DNA of 34,235 nt from positions 1-34,235 of the forward strand of contig JBBSHU010000021.1 of NCBI GenBank assembly GCA_038232455.1, in the 5' to 3' direction. Of the stretch, positions 1-9,086 are shown piece by piece. Source of the DNA: DATAQC01 sp038232455. GTDB taxonomy: Bacteria > Actinomycetota > Acidimicrobiia > Acidimicrobiales > AC-14. A program made the translations under genes and the position numbers. Under the pieces are notes generated by a model. It was not told the DNA's origin. It searched no databases and worked only from the letters and a program-made list of their open reading frames with translations. The first letter of the stretch is position 1. Each line of letters opens with the position of its first letter.

Positions 1-13
1 CGCCAGGGGCCAT

Positions 14-28
14 CACAGCTAAGCTGTG
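14..28. promoter_or_regulatory. Perfect inverted repeat overlapping a -10-like hexamer
   Basis: Two 7-base arms (CACAGCT / AGCTGTG) flank one central base. A TANNNT hexamer, TAAGCT at 20-25, lies inside it, about 45 bases before the FmdB-type start. This is what an operator overlapping a promoter would look like, but the site is short and lies at the window edge, so chance is possible. Confidence 0.25.
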
Positions 29-70
29 TTGAAACGATCCTCCTCCGACCACTGCCGAGGCTTGCCGCAA

Positions 71-514
71 ATGCCCACCTACGAATACGCCTGCAAGTCC
101 TGCGGCGAGCACCTCGAGGTCGTCCAGTCGTTCACCGACGACTCGCTCACCGAGTGCCCGGCCTGCGGCGGACCGTTGCGAAAGGTGTTCGGCAACATCG
201 GCATCTCCTTCAAGGGCAGCGGCTTCTACCGCACCGACAGTCGGCCTGCTGCCGCCAAGAAAGAGAACGATCAGGAAAAGGCCAGGGAGAAGTCGGCGGC
301 CTCGGCCAAGGACGGCCCATCGGGCAAGGACGGCTCATCGGGCTCCGACGGCGCCAGGAAGGAGACGGCCTCCACGGGCTCGTCGTCGGAATCCTCGTCG
401 CCCAAGTCGGACTCGTCGTCGTCGAAGCCCGATTCGCCTTCGTCGAAGTCGGGCGGCTCCGACAAGGCTGGTGGCTCCGCCGAGAAGGCCAGGGCCGCTG
501 CCGCGCCGGGCTAG
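71..514 (+). CDS. FmdB-family zinc ribbon protein with long Ser/Lys/Ala-rich tail
   Basis: This is a small regulatory-type protein of the FmdB family (putative zinc-ribbon regulators). The first ~45 residues hold the family signature: a start of the form MPTYEYAC followed by two CxxC pairs (CKSCG and CPACGG) that should bind one zinc. From about residue 60 to the end (147 residues in total) the chain is low-complexity Ser, Lys, Ala, Gly and Asp and is probably disordered. I chose the ATG at 71 because the family motif begins there, with a GAGG about 10 bases upstream; an in-frame GTG at 26 would add residues unlike the family. It sits 18 bases before the phosphorylase gene, probably in one operon. 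The molecular role of FmdB proteins is poorly defined, so no target is proposed. Confidence 0.85.
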   Translation: MPTYEYACKSCGEHLEVVQSFTDDSLTECPACGGPLRKVFGNIGISFKGSGFYRTDSRPAAAKKENDQEKAREKSAASAKDGPSGKDGSSGSDGARKETASTGSSSESSSPKSDSSSSKPDSPSSKSGGSDKAGGSAEKARAAAAPG

Positions 515-532
515 GGCTGCTGAGCGCGCCTG

Positions 533-1363
533 ATGGGCGAACCCACGGCCGAGATCGGGATCTTCGGCGGGACCGGTTTCTACCAATTCCTCGACCATCT
601 CACCGAGGTCAGCGTCCAGACGCCGTACGGCCCGCCGTCGGCCCGCCTGGCCGTGGGCGACGTCGACGGCCGCCGGGTGGCGTTCCTGGCCCGCCACGGC
701 CTCCACCACGAGGTCCCCGCTCACCGGGTGAACTACCGGGCCAACCTCTGGGCCCTGCGGGCGCTCGGGGTGCGCCGGGTCCTCGCCCCCTGCTCGGTCG
801 GCTCGCTTCGACCCGACATCAAGCCTGGCGAGTTCGTGCTGTGCGACCAGCTCGTCGACCGGACCCGCGGCCGGGCCGACACGTTCTTCGACGGGCCCGT
901 TCCCAACCACGTGTCGTTCGCCGATCCCTACTGCCCCGAGTTGCGGGCGGCGGCGGCCGAGGCGGCCGACGCCGAGGGGATCGTTGCCCATCCCCGGGGC
1001 ACGGTCGTGGTCATCGCCGGCCCCCGCTTCTCCACCCGGGCGGAGTCGCGGTGGTTCGCCTCGGCCGGCTGGGACGTGGTGAACATGACCCAGTACCCCG
1101 AAGCCATCCTGGCCCGGGAGCTGGGCATGTGTTACTCCGGCATCGCCCTGGTCACCGACTTCGACGCCGGCCTCGAAGGCGTCGACGGCGCTGCCGTCAC
1201 CATGGAAGCGGTCTTCCGGGTGCTGGCCGACAATGTGGAACGGGTGCAGCGGCTCCTGCGCCGGGTCATCCCTTCCGTGCCCGCCGGACGGGCGTGCGCC
1301 TGCGGCCAGGCCGCCGATCCGGGTTCGCTGCCCACCCTGGACCCGGAGCAGCCGCTCACCTAG
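533..1363 (+). CDS. mtnP: S-methyl-5'-thioadenosine phosphorylase (MTAP/PNP family)
   Basis: This cytoplasmic enzyme phosphorolyses 5'-methylthioadenosine to adenine and 5-methylthioribose-1-phosphate, in methionine salvage and polyamine by-product removal. At 276 residues it has the family's usual size. The N-terminal phosphate-binding GIFGGTGFY (residues 9-17) is present, as are ARHGLHHEVPAHRVNYRAN (53-71) and the NMTQYPEA segment near 184. The Asp-Phe-Asp at 209-211 sits where the family contacts the purine N6/N7; two Asp there favour adenine over the Asn-containing guanine/hypoxanthine type. The start is ATG 533. Substrate choice among MTA, methylthioinosine and adenosine is inferred from that motif only. 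Confidence 0.88.
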   Translation: MGEPTAEIGIFGGTGFYQFLDHLTEVSVQTPYGPPSARLAVGDVDGRRVAFLARHGLHHEVPAHRVNYRANLWALRALGVRRVLAPCSVGSLRPDIKPGEFVLCDQLVDRTRGRADTFFDGPVPNHVSFADPYCPELRAAAAEAADAEGIVAHPRGTVVVIAGPRFSTRAESRWFASAGWDVVNMTQYPEAILARELGMCYSGIALVTDFDAGLEGVDGAAVTMEAVFRVLADNVERVQRLLRRVIPSVPAGRACACGQAADPGSLPTLDPEQPLT

Positions 1364-1430
1364 GCTCGCCCCGTCGTCGGCGTTTCAGCTCTTCCCCCTC
1401 GGTCGTGTCCTTCCCCACCGAGGAGTCGTC

Positions 1431-2081
1431 GTGCGCCTGCACCGCCTCTCACGTTCTCCACTTTTGTTCTGGGCCGTTGTCGCCCTTCTCGCCCTCCTGA
1501 CGGCCACCGTGGTCGGCCGCACCATGGGCCGGGCCCGGGCCGAGGCCGCTCGCTGGGGCTCCGTGCGTTCGGCGGCGGTGGCCACCAATGCCGTGGCTGC
1601 GGGCACCGTCGTGCGGGGCGGTGATGTGGCCCTGCGGTCGATGCCGGCCGCGTTCCTCCCCGAGGGGGCGGTGAGCTCGATCGACGACGTGGTCGGGCAC
1701 ACCACCCTCCTTCCTCTCGTCCGGGGCCAGGCCGTCGTACGGGGCGACCTGGCCCCATGGGGCCTGAAGGGCCTGGCCGCCCTGCTCCCCAGCGGGAGCC
1801 GCGCCGTCGGTGTGCCCACCGGGTCGGCCAGCCCGCCCCTGCACAACGGCGACGTGGTCGACGTGCTGGCCACCTTCGACCCCCAGACGGCGGGTACCGA
1901 ACCCACCTTCGCCGTCGCCCAAGCGGCGCTGGTGGTCGACGTGGGCAGTGAGTCGGCCACCGTGGCCGTTAGCCCGGCCGCGGCCAACAAGATCGCCTAC
2001 GCGGTGACCCACGGCAGCGTGTCGCTGGCCGTCACCGCCGGCCCCGCCGGTGCCCCGGCGGCACCGCCTACGAGCCGCTGA
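1431..2081 (+). CDS. SAF-domain, CpaB/RcpC-like membrane-anchored protein
   Basis: A 216-residue protein with a short basic N-terminus, one hydrophobic segment (about residues 9-28) and then an SAF domain (about 48-110) of the kind found in CpaB/RcpC Flp-pilus assembly proteins. The rest is Ala/Val-rich beta-like sequence. The predicted topology is a single N-terminal anchor with an extracytoplasmic SAF domain. The GTG start at 1431 is chosen because AGGAG lies 5 bases upstream and the signal-anchor follows at once. No other Flp-pilus genes are nearby, so a pilus role is not supported by context. Its last 14 bases overlap the convergent pmbA gene. Confidence 0.7.
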   Translation: MRLHRLSRSPLLFWAVVALLALLTATVVGRTMGRARAEAARWGSVRSAAVATNAVAAGTVVRGGDVALRSMPAAFLPEGAVSSIDDVVGHTTLLPLVRGQAVVRGDLAPWGLKGLAALLPSGSRAVGVPTGSASPPLHNGDVVDVLATFDPQTAGTEPTFAVAQAALVVDVGSESATVAVSPAAANKIAYAVTHGSVSLAVTAGPAGAPAAPPTSR

Positions 2082-3417
2082 GAGACATGTCGGCCACGAC
2101 GAGGGTGACTCCGGCGGCTGAGCCGGGGAGCCACTCCAGGTCGGCACCGACGGCAGCGACGTCGTGGAGCATGCGCTGGAGGGTGGACGCCACCGTGGCC
2201 TCCCGCACCGGTTCGGCCGCCGCACCTTCACGCACCATGAGGCCCTCGATGCCCACCGAGAAGTCGCCGCTCACCGGGCTTGACCCCGAGTGCATGCCGG
2301 TAACCGACTGCACCAGCAGGCCCTCACCGAACTTGGCCAACAGCTCCTCCTGGGTGAGGTCGCCCGGGGCCAGGCTGAGGGCCCGGCTGCCGACGCCGGG
2401 TGTTCCCTTGAACCCGCCCCGCACGGCCGAGCCCGTCGACGCCCTGCCCGATCGTCGGCCGGTATAGCTGTTGTGCATGAACCCGGCCACCACCCCGCCG
2501 TCGAGGAGAAGGTTGCGCCGGGTGGCCAGTCCTTCGGCGTCGTAGCGTCCTGCGCCGTAGGCCAGGGGGTCGGTGGGGTCGTCGACCAGGGTGAGCGAGG
2601 CCGCGCCCACCGCCTCGCCCTCCCGGTCGGCGAACATCGACCGGCCCTTGAGCACGGCCTCGCCCGACAGGGCCCGGGAGAGCAGCCCGAGCAGCGAGGC
2701 CGTCACGATCGGGTCGAAGAACACCGTGAGGTGACGCGAGGGCGGCTTGCGGGCACCCAGGAGGCGGGTGGCCCGGTGGGCGGCGTCGGCCGCCGCCTTG
2801 GCCACGTCGAGGTCGCCCGGTCGGCGGGCAACCGAGTAGCCGTAGCCGGTCTGGGTCTGCTCTCCGTCGGTGGCCATGGCGTCGACGTAGACCGAGCACA
2901 CCGTGCGCCGGGTCGAGGCCCGGATGCCTGCGCTCGAGGCCACGGCCGCCTCCGAGCTGACGTCGTCGTAGCTCGCCGTCTCCACCCCTTTGATGCGGGT
3001 GTCGGCCGCCCGGGTCACCCGCTCCACCTCCATGGCCAGGGTCACCTTGTCGGCCGTGGGGAAGTCGGCCAGCTCGTCCTGCCACAGGTCGATGTCGGCG
3101 GGAGCCACACCATCGGGGGTGGCCAGGCCGGCGAAGGGGTCGACGGTGCCGAACGTGGCGTTGTCGCGTGCCTCGTCCAGGGTCTCGGCCATGATCGCCT
3201 CGTCGAGGGTGGCGGCGTAGGCGAACCCCTGGCGGCCTCCGGCGATCACGCGGATACCGATGCCCTCGGTCTCGGCCGACGACAGCGATTCCACCTCGCC
3301 CTCGTAGGCCCTCACCTCGGTGTGTTGCGACCGGGCCACGTAGGCCTCGACCGCTTCCCTTTCACCGGCCCAGCCCGCCACCCGTTCCACCAATGCCAGC
3401 AGGGTGCCCGCGGTCAT
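2068..3417 (-). CDS. pmbA: TldD/PmbA family protein, PmbA (TldE)-like subunit
   Basis: The non-metal partner of the TldD/TldE protease, which trims peptides in the cytoplasm; in E. coli the pair processes microcin B17 and degrades CcdA. The 449-residue length fits the family. Recognisable parts are the N-terminal EVRAYEGEVESLSSAE segment, the GIGIRVIAGGRQGFAYA strand region, and a C-terminal half with SGDFSVGIEGLMVREG. There is no HExxxH motif, as expected for the PmbA subunit. It lies directly downstream of tldD with an ATGA overlap at 3414-3417, so the two are probably translationally coupled and made as a heterodimer. Confidence 0.88.
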   Translation of the reverse strand: MTAGTLLALVERVAGWAGEREAVEAYVARSQHTEVRAYEGEVESLSSAETEGIGIRVIAGGRQGFAYAATLDEAIMAETLDEARDNATFGTVDPFAGLATPDGVAPADIDLWQDELADFPTADKVTLAMEVERVTRAADTRIKGVETASYDDVSSEAAVASSAGIRASTRRTVCSVYVDAMATDGEQTQTGYGYSVARRPGDLDVAKAAADAAHRATRLLGARKPPSRHLTVFFDPIVTASLLGLLSRALSGEAVLKGRSMFADREGEAVGAASLTLVDDPTDPLAYGAGRYDAEGLATRRNLLLDGGVVAGFMHNSYTGRRSGRASTGSAVRGGFKGTPGVGSRALSLAPGDLTQEELLAKFGEGLLVQSVTGMHSGSSPVSGDFSVGIEGLMVREGAAAEPVREATVASTLQRMLHDVAAVGADLEWLPGSAAGVTLVVADMSLSGS

Positions 3418-4802
3418 CGAGCGGTTCCGCCGACGGTCATGGCCGACACCCGGAGCGTCGGTTGGCCGGCCGAGACGGGGACACCCTGGCCGTCCTTGCC
3501 GCAGGTGCCGGCCCACGTGTCGAAATCGTTGCCCACGGCATCGATGGCCTTGAGCACCTCGGGCCCGTTGCCGATGAGGTTGGCGGCCCGGACAGGCTCG
3601 GTGATCTCGCCGTTGGAGATCATGTAGGCCTCGGTCATGCCGAACACGAAGTCCCCGGTGGTGGTGTTCACCTGGCCGCCACCGAGCTGCACGCAATAGA
3701 TCCCGTGGGGCGTCTGGCGGATGATCTCCTCGGGGTCGTCCTGGCCGGCCAGGACGTAGGTGTTGGTCATGCGCACCATCGGGAGGTGCTGGTAGCTCTG
3801 GCGACGGCCGTTGCCGGACGAATCCCGCCCCTCCTTGCGGGCCCGCAGGAAGTCCCACATGTAGTCGGTGAGAGCACCTTCGGAGATGAGGGTGTTGCGT
3901 TGGGCCCGGTGGCCTTCGTCGTCGATGGCGTAGGTGCCCCACTCGCGGCCGTAGGTGCCGTCGTCGACCAGGGTGACGAGCGGGCTGGCCACCATCTCTC
4001 CCACCTTGCCCCGGAAGACCGATGCGTCCTTGCCCACCAGGTCGGCTTCCAAGCCATGACCGCAGGCCTCGTGGAACAGCACCCCGCCTGCCCCCTTGCG
4101 GAGCACCACGGGCAGCGTGCCGGTCGGGGCGGGCCGGGCCTTCAGCATGGCCAGGGCCCGACGGGCGGCTGTGCGGGCCACCTCGGTGACGTCGACGCCG
4201 TCGTACATCTCGAACCCGACGGTGGCGCCCGGGCCCTCGTAGCCCGTCTGCATCCCCGTGTCGCCGGTGGCCACGGCCTGCACCATGAACCGGGTGCGCA
4301 CCTGGTCGTCGGTGGCGAGGAGGCCGTCGCTGTTGGCCACCAGAATCTGGCGACGGCCGTCGGCGTAGGAGACCGATACCTGGCTGATGGCCCCACCCTG
4401 GGCGCGAGCGGCGTCGTCGGCTGCCTGGAGGAGGTCGACCTTGGCCGACTTGGGCACGTCCTGAGGCAGGATCTCCACGTCGGAAGGCCGGCTCGGGTCA
4501 CGGCGGGTGAGGGCGACCTCCCGCACTCCGCCACCGCCCCCTCGTGCCGCCGCGCCGGCCGCTGTAGCCGCGGCCGAGAGGCCGCCCTCGGTGAGGTCGG
4601 ACGTGTGGGCGAACCCGGTGGTCTCGCCCCACACGACGCGAATGCCCGCCCCCCGGTCACGACCGGAGCTGAGCTGTTCAACCCGGCCGTCGTCGAAGCG
4701 GGCGGCCGACGATCGCCGGTCCTCGGCGAAGATCTCGGCGAAGTCGCCCCCCGTGCTCAGGGCCGTCCCGAGGACGCGCTGGGCGACGGTGTCATCGATC
4801 AT
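3414..4802 (-). CDS. tldD: TldD metalloprotease subunit
   Basis: The metal-binding subunit of the TldD/TldE peptidase. The protein is 462 residues from the ATG at 4802, preceded on the minus strand by GGGAG a few bases upstream. The zinc motif HEACGH is at residues 244-249, followed by GLEADL. Cys434, in the GTCGKDGQ segment, is at the position of the third metal ligand known in this family. The C-terminal GKDGQGVPVSAGQP is typical. Its stop overlaps the pmbA start. The 97 bases between it and the divergent UPF0104 gene should hold both promoters; a TAGGAT hexamer on the minus strand at 4852-4857 is a possible -10. The peptide substrate cannot be told from sequence. Confidence 0.92.
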   Translation of the reverse strand: MIDDTVAQRVLGTALSTGGDFAEIFAEDRRSSAARFDDGRVEQLSSGRDRGAGIRVVWGETTGFAHTSDLTEGGLSAAATAAGAAARGGGGGVREVALTRRDPSRPSDVEILPQDVPKSAKVDLLQAADDAARAQGGAISQVSVSYADGRRQILVANSDGLLATDDQVRTRFMVQAVATGDTGMQTGYEGPGATVGFEMYDGVDVTEVARTAARRALAMLKARPAPTGTLPVVLRKGAGGVLFHEACGHGLEADLVGKDASVFRGKVGEMVASPLVTLVDDGTYGREWGTYAIDDEGHRAQRNTLISEGALTDYMWDFLRARKEGRDSSGNGRRQSYQHLPMVRMTNTYVLAGQDDPEEIIRQTPHGIYCVQLGGGQVNTTTGDFVFGMTEAYMISNGEITEPVRAANLIGNGPEVLKAIDAVGNDFDTWAGTCGKDGQGVPVSAGQPTLRVSAMTVGGTAR

Positions 4803-4851
4803 GTCGGCGTCTCCCGGAACTCGGGGGCGGTATTGGCCCGTTAGAGGTTTC

Positions 4852-4857
4852 ATCCTA
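4852..4857 (-). promoter_or_regulatory. Candidate -10 element for tldD-pmbA
   Basis: The minus strand reads TAGGAT, which fits the actinobacterial TANNNT consensus, about 50 bases before the tldD start in the divergent intergenic region. The same hexamer occurs upstream of msrB. No convincing -35 was identified. Confidence 0.25.
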
Positions 4858-4899
4858 CGGGACCGGCCACTCCTACCTGATCGGGGGCGCCTAGTCTGG

Positions 4900-5883
4900 A
4901 TGTCTCTGGACGAGCGACGAAAAGACCGCCGGCGGCACTGGATCCTGGCGCTGCGAATCATCGTGAGCGCAGCCATGCTGGGCTTCTTGTTGACGCGCAT
5001 CCATCTTTCATCGCTGCTGCCCGAGGGCCGGGCGTCGACCGTGCCCTGGCTGGTGGCCGCTCTCGGCGTATGGGTCGTCGTCGTAAGCCTGTCGGTGCTG
5101 CGCTGGCAACGGGTGCTGATCGGCATCGACCTGCCGGCGCCGGTGCCTGCCCTGGCATCGCATACGCTCGCCGCTCTGTTCGTCTCCAACTTCCTCCCGT
5201 CGACCATCGGCGGCGACGTCCTCCGGGTGGTGCGACTGTCGTCCGACAACGGCGACGCGCCGGCATCGTTCGCGTCCGTCGTTCTCGAGCGCCTCACCGG
5301 CTTCGTCGTCCTGCCCGTGATCAGTCTGGTGGCCCTGGCCCTGAGCCCCTCGCTGCTGCACCTCGGCACAGCCAGCCACCTGGCCCTGGCCCTGTCGTTG
5401 TTCACCCTCGTCGCCCTGGCCGGGATCCTCGCGGCCACGGCCAGCACCAAGCTGGGTGGTCGTCTCGCCGGCCATGAGAGCTGGCCCCGCTTCGTGGGGG
5501 CCGTGCACCTGGGCATCGAACGCATCCGCCGTAACCCCCGGGCCGCCGCCACAGTCATGGTCAGCTCGTTCGCCTACCAGCTGGCAGTGATCACGGCCGC
5601 TTTCGTCGCGTCCCGGGCCCTGGGGATCACCGTGGGCTGGTTGCCGTTGCTGGCTTTCATCCCCGTCGTGGCCATCGCCCAGGTGCTGCCGATCTCCGTG
5701 GGTGGCCTCGGCCTGCGCGAGGGGGCTTTGGTGCTGTTGCTCGGCCCGCTCGGCGTGGGCGCGGCCCAGGCCACGGCCCTGGGCCTTCTCCTGTACGGGA
5801 TCAACCTGGTGGTGAGCCTCCTCGGGGCTCCGGCGTTCGCCATGTGGACGCGGCCTGCCCGGGCCGTGGCCATGGCCGAATGA
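4900..5883 (+). CDS. UPF0104 / LPG-synthase-TM family integral membrane protein
   Basis: A 327-residue multi-spanning membrane protein of the UPF0104 (YbhN-like, flippase-like) family, related to the transmembrane part of lysylphosphatidylglycerol synthases. Family signatures are SNFLPSTIGGDVLRVV (about residues 95-110) and the C-terminal PISVGGLGLREG. Roughly eight hydrophobic helices are visible. The ATG at 4900 is the first start before a basic N-terminus (RRKDRRRHW) and the first helix. It is translationally coupled to the next gene (ATGA at 5880-5883) and so opens the carotenoid operon. A role in lipid, prenyl-phosphate or glycolipid transport across the membrane is inference from family and context. 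Confidence 0.8.
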   Translation: MSLDERRKDRRRHWILALRIIVSAAMLGFLLTRIHLSSLLPEGRASTVPWLVAALGVWVVVVSLSVLRWQRVLIGIDLPAPVPALASHTLAALFVSNFLPSTIGGDVLRVVRLSSDNGDAPASFASVVLERLTGFVVLPVISLVALALSPSLLHLGTASHLALALSLFTLVALAGILAATASTKLGGRLAGHESWPRFVGAVHLGIERIRRNPRAAATVMVSSFAYQLAVITAAFVASRALGITVGWLPLLAFIPVVAIAQVLPISVGGLGLREGALVLLLGPLGVGAAQATALGLLLYGINLVVSLLGAPAFAMWTRPARAVAMAE

Positions 5884-6719
5884 CCGAGGCCCTCCCGGCG
5901 GAAGACGCCCTCGTCCCCGATCCCCTCGACGACGGCATCGTCGACACACCCGTCCCGAGGTCCTACCCGCGCCTGCGGTGGTGGAAGGAACTGGTGGCGG
6001 CCACCGTCTTCTACGTGGTCTACAGCTTCATCCGCAACACCCAGGGCTCGGCATCGGTGTCCAAGGCGCTGGCGTTCCGTAACGCCCGGCGGCTGATCGA
6101 CCTGGAGGAGTTGCTGGGCCTCTACCACGAGCGGGTCTTTCAGCACGCCTTCCTGGGGTTCGACACTTTCATGTCCTTGTGGAACCTCTTCTACGGCACG
6201 CTCCACTTCGTCGTCACCGTCGGGGTCCTGGTCATCCTGTTCCGGAAGTTCCCCGACCGGTACCGGCGGTGGCGAACGGCACTGGCCGCCACCACCGCGT
6301 TCGCCCTGGTCGGCTTCGCCCTCTACCCGCTCATGCCGCCCCGGCTACTGCCTTCGTCCTACGGCTTCGTCGACAGCCTCAAGGCTTACGGCAGCCTCTG
6401 GTCGTTCGACTCGGGCGCCATGAACAAGATCTCCAACCAGTTCGCCGCCATGCCCAGCCTCCACTTCGCCTGGTCGATGTGGTGCACGTGCGCACTGCTC
6501 CCGGCGCTGCGCCGCAACTGGACCAGGGCCCTCATCGCCTTGTACCCCCTGGTGACCCTGGCCGCCATCGTGATCACTGGCAACCACTTCGTGCTCGACG
6601 CCGCCGGCGGCGCCCTTGCCCTGGGTGCCGGAGTGACCTACTCGTTCGTCGGCACCGACATCTGGTCGCGCATCCGCCGGCCGCCGTTCGCCGGCCCCCG
6701 TGACTTGAGACGCCGATGA
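5880..6719 (+). CDS. PAP2-superfamily membrane enzyme (Aur1/inositolphosphotransferase-like)
   Basis: A 279-residue membrane protein of the PAP2_3 type (lipid phosphatase or phosphotransferase). The acid-phosphatase motifs are present in variant form: YPLMPPRLLP for motif 1, MPSLHFAWS (the His-bearing motif 2), and GNHFVLDAAGG with the C-terminal His and Asp (motif 3). About five to six hydrophobic helices are visible. The ATG at 5880 overlaps the upstream stop, and the stop at 6717-6719 overlaps the crtI start, so expression is tied to carotenoid genes. Plausible substrates are prenyl diphosphates or phospholipids; the sequence does not decide. Confidence 0.8.
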   Translation: MTEALPAEDALVPDPLDDGIVDTPVPRSYPRLRWWKELVAATVFYVVYSFIRNTQGSASVSKALAFRNARRLIDLEELLGLYHERVFQHAFLGFDTFMSLWNLFYGTLHFVVTVGVLVILFRKFPDRYRRWRTALAATTAFALVGFALYPLMPPRLLPSSYGFVDSLKAYGSLWSFDSGAMNKISNQFAAMPSLHFAWSMWCTCALLPALRRNWTRALIALYPLVTLAAIVITGNHFVLDAAGGALALGAGVTYSFVGTDIWSRIRRPPFAGPRDLRRR

Positions 6720-8188
6720 GGGTCGTCGTGGTCGGCGCCGGGCTGGGCGGCCTCTCGGCCACCTGCCAGCTGGTCGGCCGGGGCCACGAGGTGGTGGTCC
6801 TCGAGCGGGCCGACGTGCCCGGCGGTCGGGCCGGGCTCTGGGAGGAGCAGGGTTACCGCTTCGACACCGGCCCCAGCGTGCTCACCATGACCGGCCTCAT
6901 CGCCGACGCCTTCACCGCCGCCGGTGCCGACATGGCCGACCACCTCACGTTGATGCCCGTCGACCCGATGTACCGGGCCTGCTTCGCCGACGGTACCGAG
7001 ATCCGTGTCCGCCACGGCCGTGAGGCCATGACGGAGGAGATCCGGGTCACCTGTGGAGCCGGTCAGGCCGCCGCCTTCGGGCGATTCTGCGACTGGCTGA
7101 GCGGGCTCTACCGCCTGGAGCTGCCCAACTTCATCGACCGCAACTTCGACTCCATCTTCTCCATCGCCCGCCCGATGAAGCCCCTTCTCGCCCTGGTGAG
7201 GATGGGGGGGTTCCGCAAGCTGGCCGGGGCGGTCAACTCCTACTTCTCCGACGAGCGCCTCCAGCGCCTGTTCTCCTTCCAGGCCATGTATGCCGGACTG
7301 TCCCCGTTCGACGCTCTGGCGCTGTACTGCGTCATCACCTACATGGACACCGTCGAGGGCGTCTATTTCCCCGAGGGCGGCATGCACGCCGTCCCCCGGG
7401 GACTCGCAGCGGCGGCTACCGCCGGAGGGGCGACCTTCCGATACGGCATCACCGTGGAGTCGGTCAACCGCTCCTCGACGGGTGTCACCGGCGTGACCCT
7501 GGCCGATGGCGAGACCCTCGCCGCCGACGCTGTCGTCCTGAACCCCGATCTGCCCGTCGCCTACCGCGACCTGCTGGGTGACCTGCCTGCTCCCAGGGTG
7601 GCCCGTAAGGGCAACTACTCCCCGTCGTGCGCAGTGTGGCTGGCCGGTGTGAAGGGTCCCCTTCCCGACGGTGCGGCCCATCACAACATCCACTTCGGCA
7701 CGCAGTGGGCCGAGGCCTTCGGGTCCCTGCTCGACCGGGGCGAGCTCATGCCCGATCCCTCGATCCTCGTCAGCAGCCCGAGCCTGTCCGATCCGTCGCT
7801 GGCCCCCGAGGGGCGCCGGTCGCTCTACGTGCTGGAGCCCACCCCCAACCTCGAGGGTCGGGTCGACTGGGCCAGCCGGCGGGACCGGTTCAAAGACGAC
7901 CTGGTGGCCCGGGTGGGCGCGCTGGGCTATCCCACCGACGTCGAGGTGGAGCGTTTCGTCGACCCTTCCGACTGGGAGCGCCAGGGGATGTCGAGGGGAA
8001 CCCCCTTCGCCCTGGCCCACAACTTCTTCCAGACCGGCCCTTTCCGGCCCAACAACGTGGATAAACGGATACCGGGGGTGGTCTTCGTGGGTTCGGGAAC
8101 GGTGCCCGGCGTGGGTGTGCCCATGGTGCTGCTCTCCGGTCGCCTGGCGGCCGAGCGGATCGACGAGTTGGCCCGGCTCCGTGCCTGA
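6716..8188 (+). CDS. crtI: Phytoene desaturase (CrtI type)
   Basis: An FAD-dependent, membrane-associated desaturase that introduces double bonds into phytoene to give lycopene or a less desaturated product. At 490 residues it is normal for bacterial CrtI. It shows the N-terminal dinucleotide-binding motif VVVGAGLGGLSA (residues 4-15), LERADVPGGRAG, RFDTGPSVLTM, and the C-terminal CrtI signature with VGSGTVPGVGVPMVLLSGR. The start overlaps the stop of the PAP2 gene (ATGA), and crtB follows after 5 bases. The number of desaturation steps cannot be read from the sequence; the lycopene cyclase genes nearby suggest lycopene. Confidence 0.95.
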   Translation: MRVVVVGAGLGGLSATCQLVGRGHEVVVLERADVPGGRAGLWEEQGYRFDTGPSVLTMTGLIADAFTAAGADMADHLTLMPVDPMYRACFADGTEIRVRHGREAMTEEIRVTCGAGQAAAFGRFCDWLSGLYRLELPNFIDRNFDSIFSIARPMKPLLALVRMGGFRKLAGAVNSYFSDERLQRLFSFQAMYAGLSPFDALALYCVITYMDTVEGVYFPEGGMHAVPRGLAAAATAGGATFRYGITVESVNRSSTGVTGVTLADGETLAADAVVLNPDLPVAYRDLLGDLPAPRVARKGNYSPSCAVWLAGVKGPLPDGAAHHNIHFGTQWAEAFGSLLDRGELMPDPSILVSSPSLSDPSLAPEGRRSLYVLEPTPNLEGRVDWASRRDRFKDDLVARVGALGYPTDVEVERFVDPSDWERQGMSRGTPFALAHNFFQTGPFRPNNVDKRIPGVVFVGSGTVPGVGVPMVLLSGRLAAERIDELARLRA

Positions 8189-8193
8189 ACGGC

Positions 8194-9084
8194 GTGACCG
8201 CACCCGTTCGGCCTGACGCGGTGACCGTCACCCTGGAGGAGTCCTATGCCCGGTGCCGGGAGCTGAACCGCCGCTACGGCACCACGTACTACTGGTCGAC
8301 GGCGCTGCTGCCCAGGGTCAAGCGCCACCACGTGCACGCCCTCTACGGGTTCTGCCGCTACGCCGACGACATCGTCGACGACCTTGGCTCCACGGCCACC
8401 GTCGAGGAGCGCCGGGTTGCCCTCCAGGCTTTCGGCGACGGCTTCTTCGTCGACCTCGAGTCGGGCCGGTCCGACGATCCCGTCCTCAAGGCCGTGTGCC
8501 ACACGGTGCGGGCCTTCGACCTCGACCCCGAGTGCTTCCGCCGGTTCCTGAAATCCATGACCATGGACTTCACGGTGGAGACCTACGAGACCTTCGACGA
8601 CCTGAACGTCTACATGGACGGCTCCGCCGCGGTGATCGGCGAGATGATGCTGCCCATCCTCGAGCCCACCAGTCCCGAGGCGTTCGACCACGCCCGCGAC
8701 CTCGGCATCGCCTTCCAGTTGTCCAACTTCTGGCGCGACGTGGCCGAGGACCTCGACCGGGGCCGGGTCTACATCCCCCAGGAGGACCTCCGGAACTTCG
8801 GCGCCGATCCCTGGGCTCGGCGCGTCACCCCCGAATGGCGCAGGTGCATGGCGTTCGAGATTGCCCGGACCAGGCGAATCTTCACCTCCGCCGACCTGGG
8901 GATCGCCATGCTGCCCGACCGCTCGGGGCGTTGTATCCGGGGGGCACGGGCGCTGTACTCGGGGATTCTCGACCGCATCGAGGCCGTCGACTACGACGTG
9001 TTCAGCCAGCGCGTGCGCGTGCCTACCTGGCGCAAGCTGGCCGTGGCCGCCCGGATCTCCCGGCCCCGCATCACCGGGACGTGA
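8194..9084 (+). CDS. crtB: Phytoene synthase (CrtB)
   Basis: This enzyme condenses two geranylgeranyl diphosphates head-to-head to phytoene. The 296-residue protein has both Mg-diphosphate Asp motifs: YADDIVDD near residues 54-61, and LSNFWRDVAEDLDRGRVYIP near 175-195, which is the squalene/phytoene synthase signature. The GTG at 8194 is the longest start; GTG 8221, nine codons on, would also give a normal N-terminus and neither has a strong ribosome site. The gene lies 5 bases after crtI and 2 bases before the next gene. No GGPP synthase is in the window, so its substrate must come from elsewhere. Confidence 0.94.
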   Translation: MTAPVRPDAVTVTLEESYARCRELNRRYGTTYYWSTALLPRVKRHHVHALYGFCRYADDIVDDLGSTATVEERRVALQAFGDGFFVDLESGRSDDPVLKAVCHTVRAFDLDPECFRRFLKSMTMDFTVETYETFDDLNVYMDGSAAVIGEMMLPILEPTSPEAFDHARDLGIAFQLSNFWRDVAEDLDRGRVYIPQEDLRNFGADPWARRVTPEWRRCMAFEIARTRRIFTSADLGIAMLPDRSGRCIRGARALYSGILDRIEAVDYDVFSQRVRVPTWRKLAVAARISRPRITGT

Positions 9085-9086
9085 CC

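Noticed and set aside
2290..3627. Long open frame on + opposite pmbA and the end of tldD
   Set aside because: It lies antisense to clear family genes, its product is Gly/Arg/His/Val-rich without domains, and such frames are expected in DNA with this codon bias.
6638..8203. Long open frame on - opposite crtI
   Set aside because: Shadow of the crtI codon pattern; no recognisable protein and no ribosome site.
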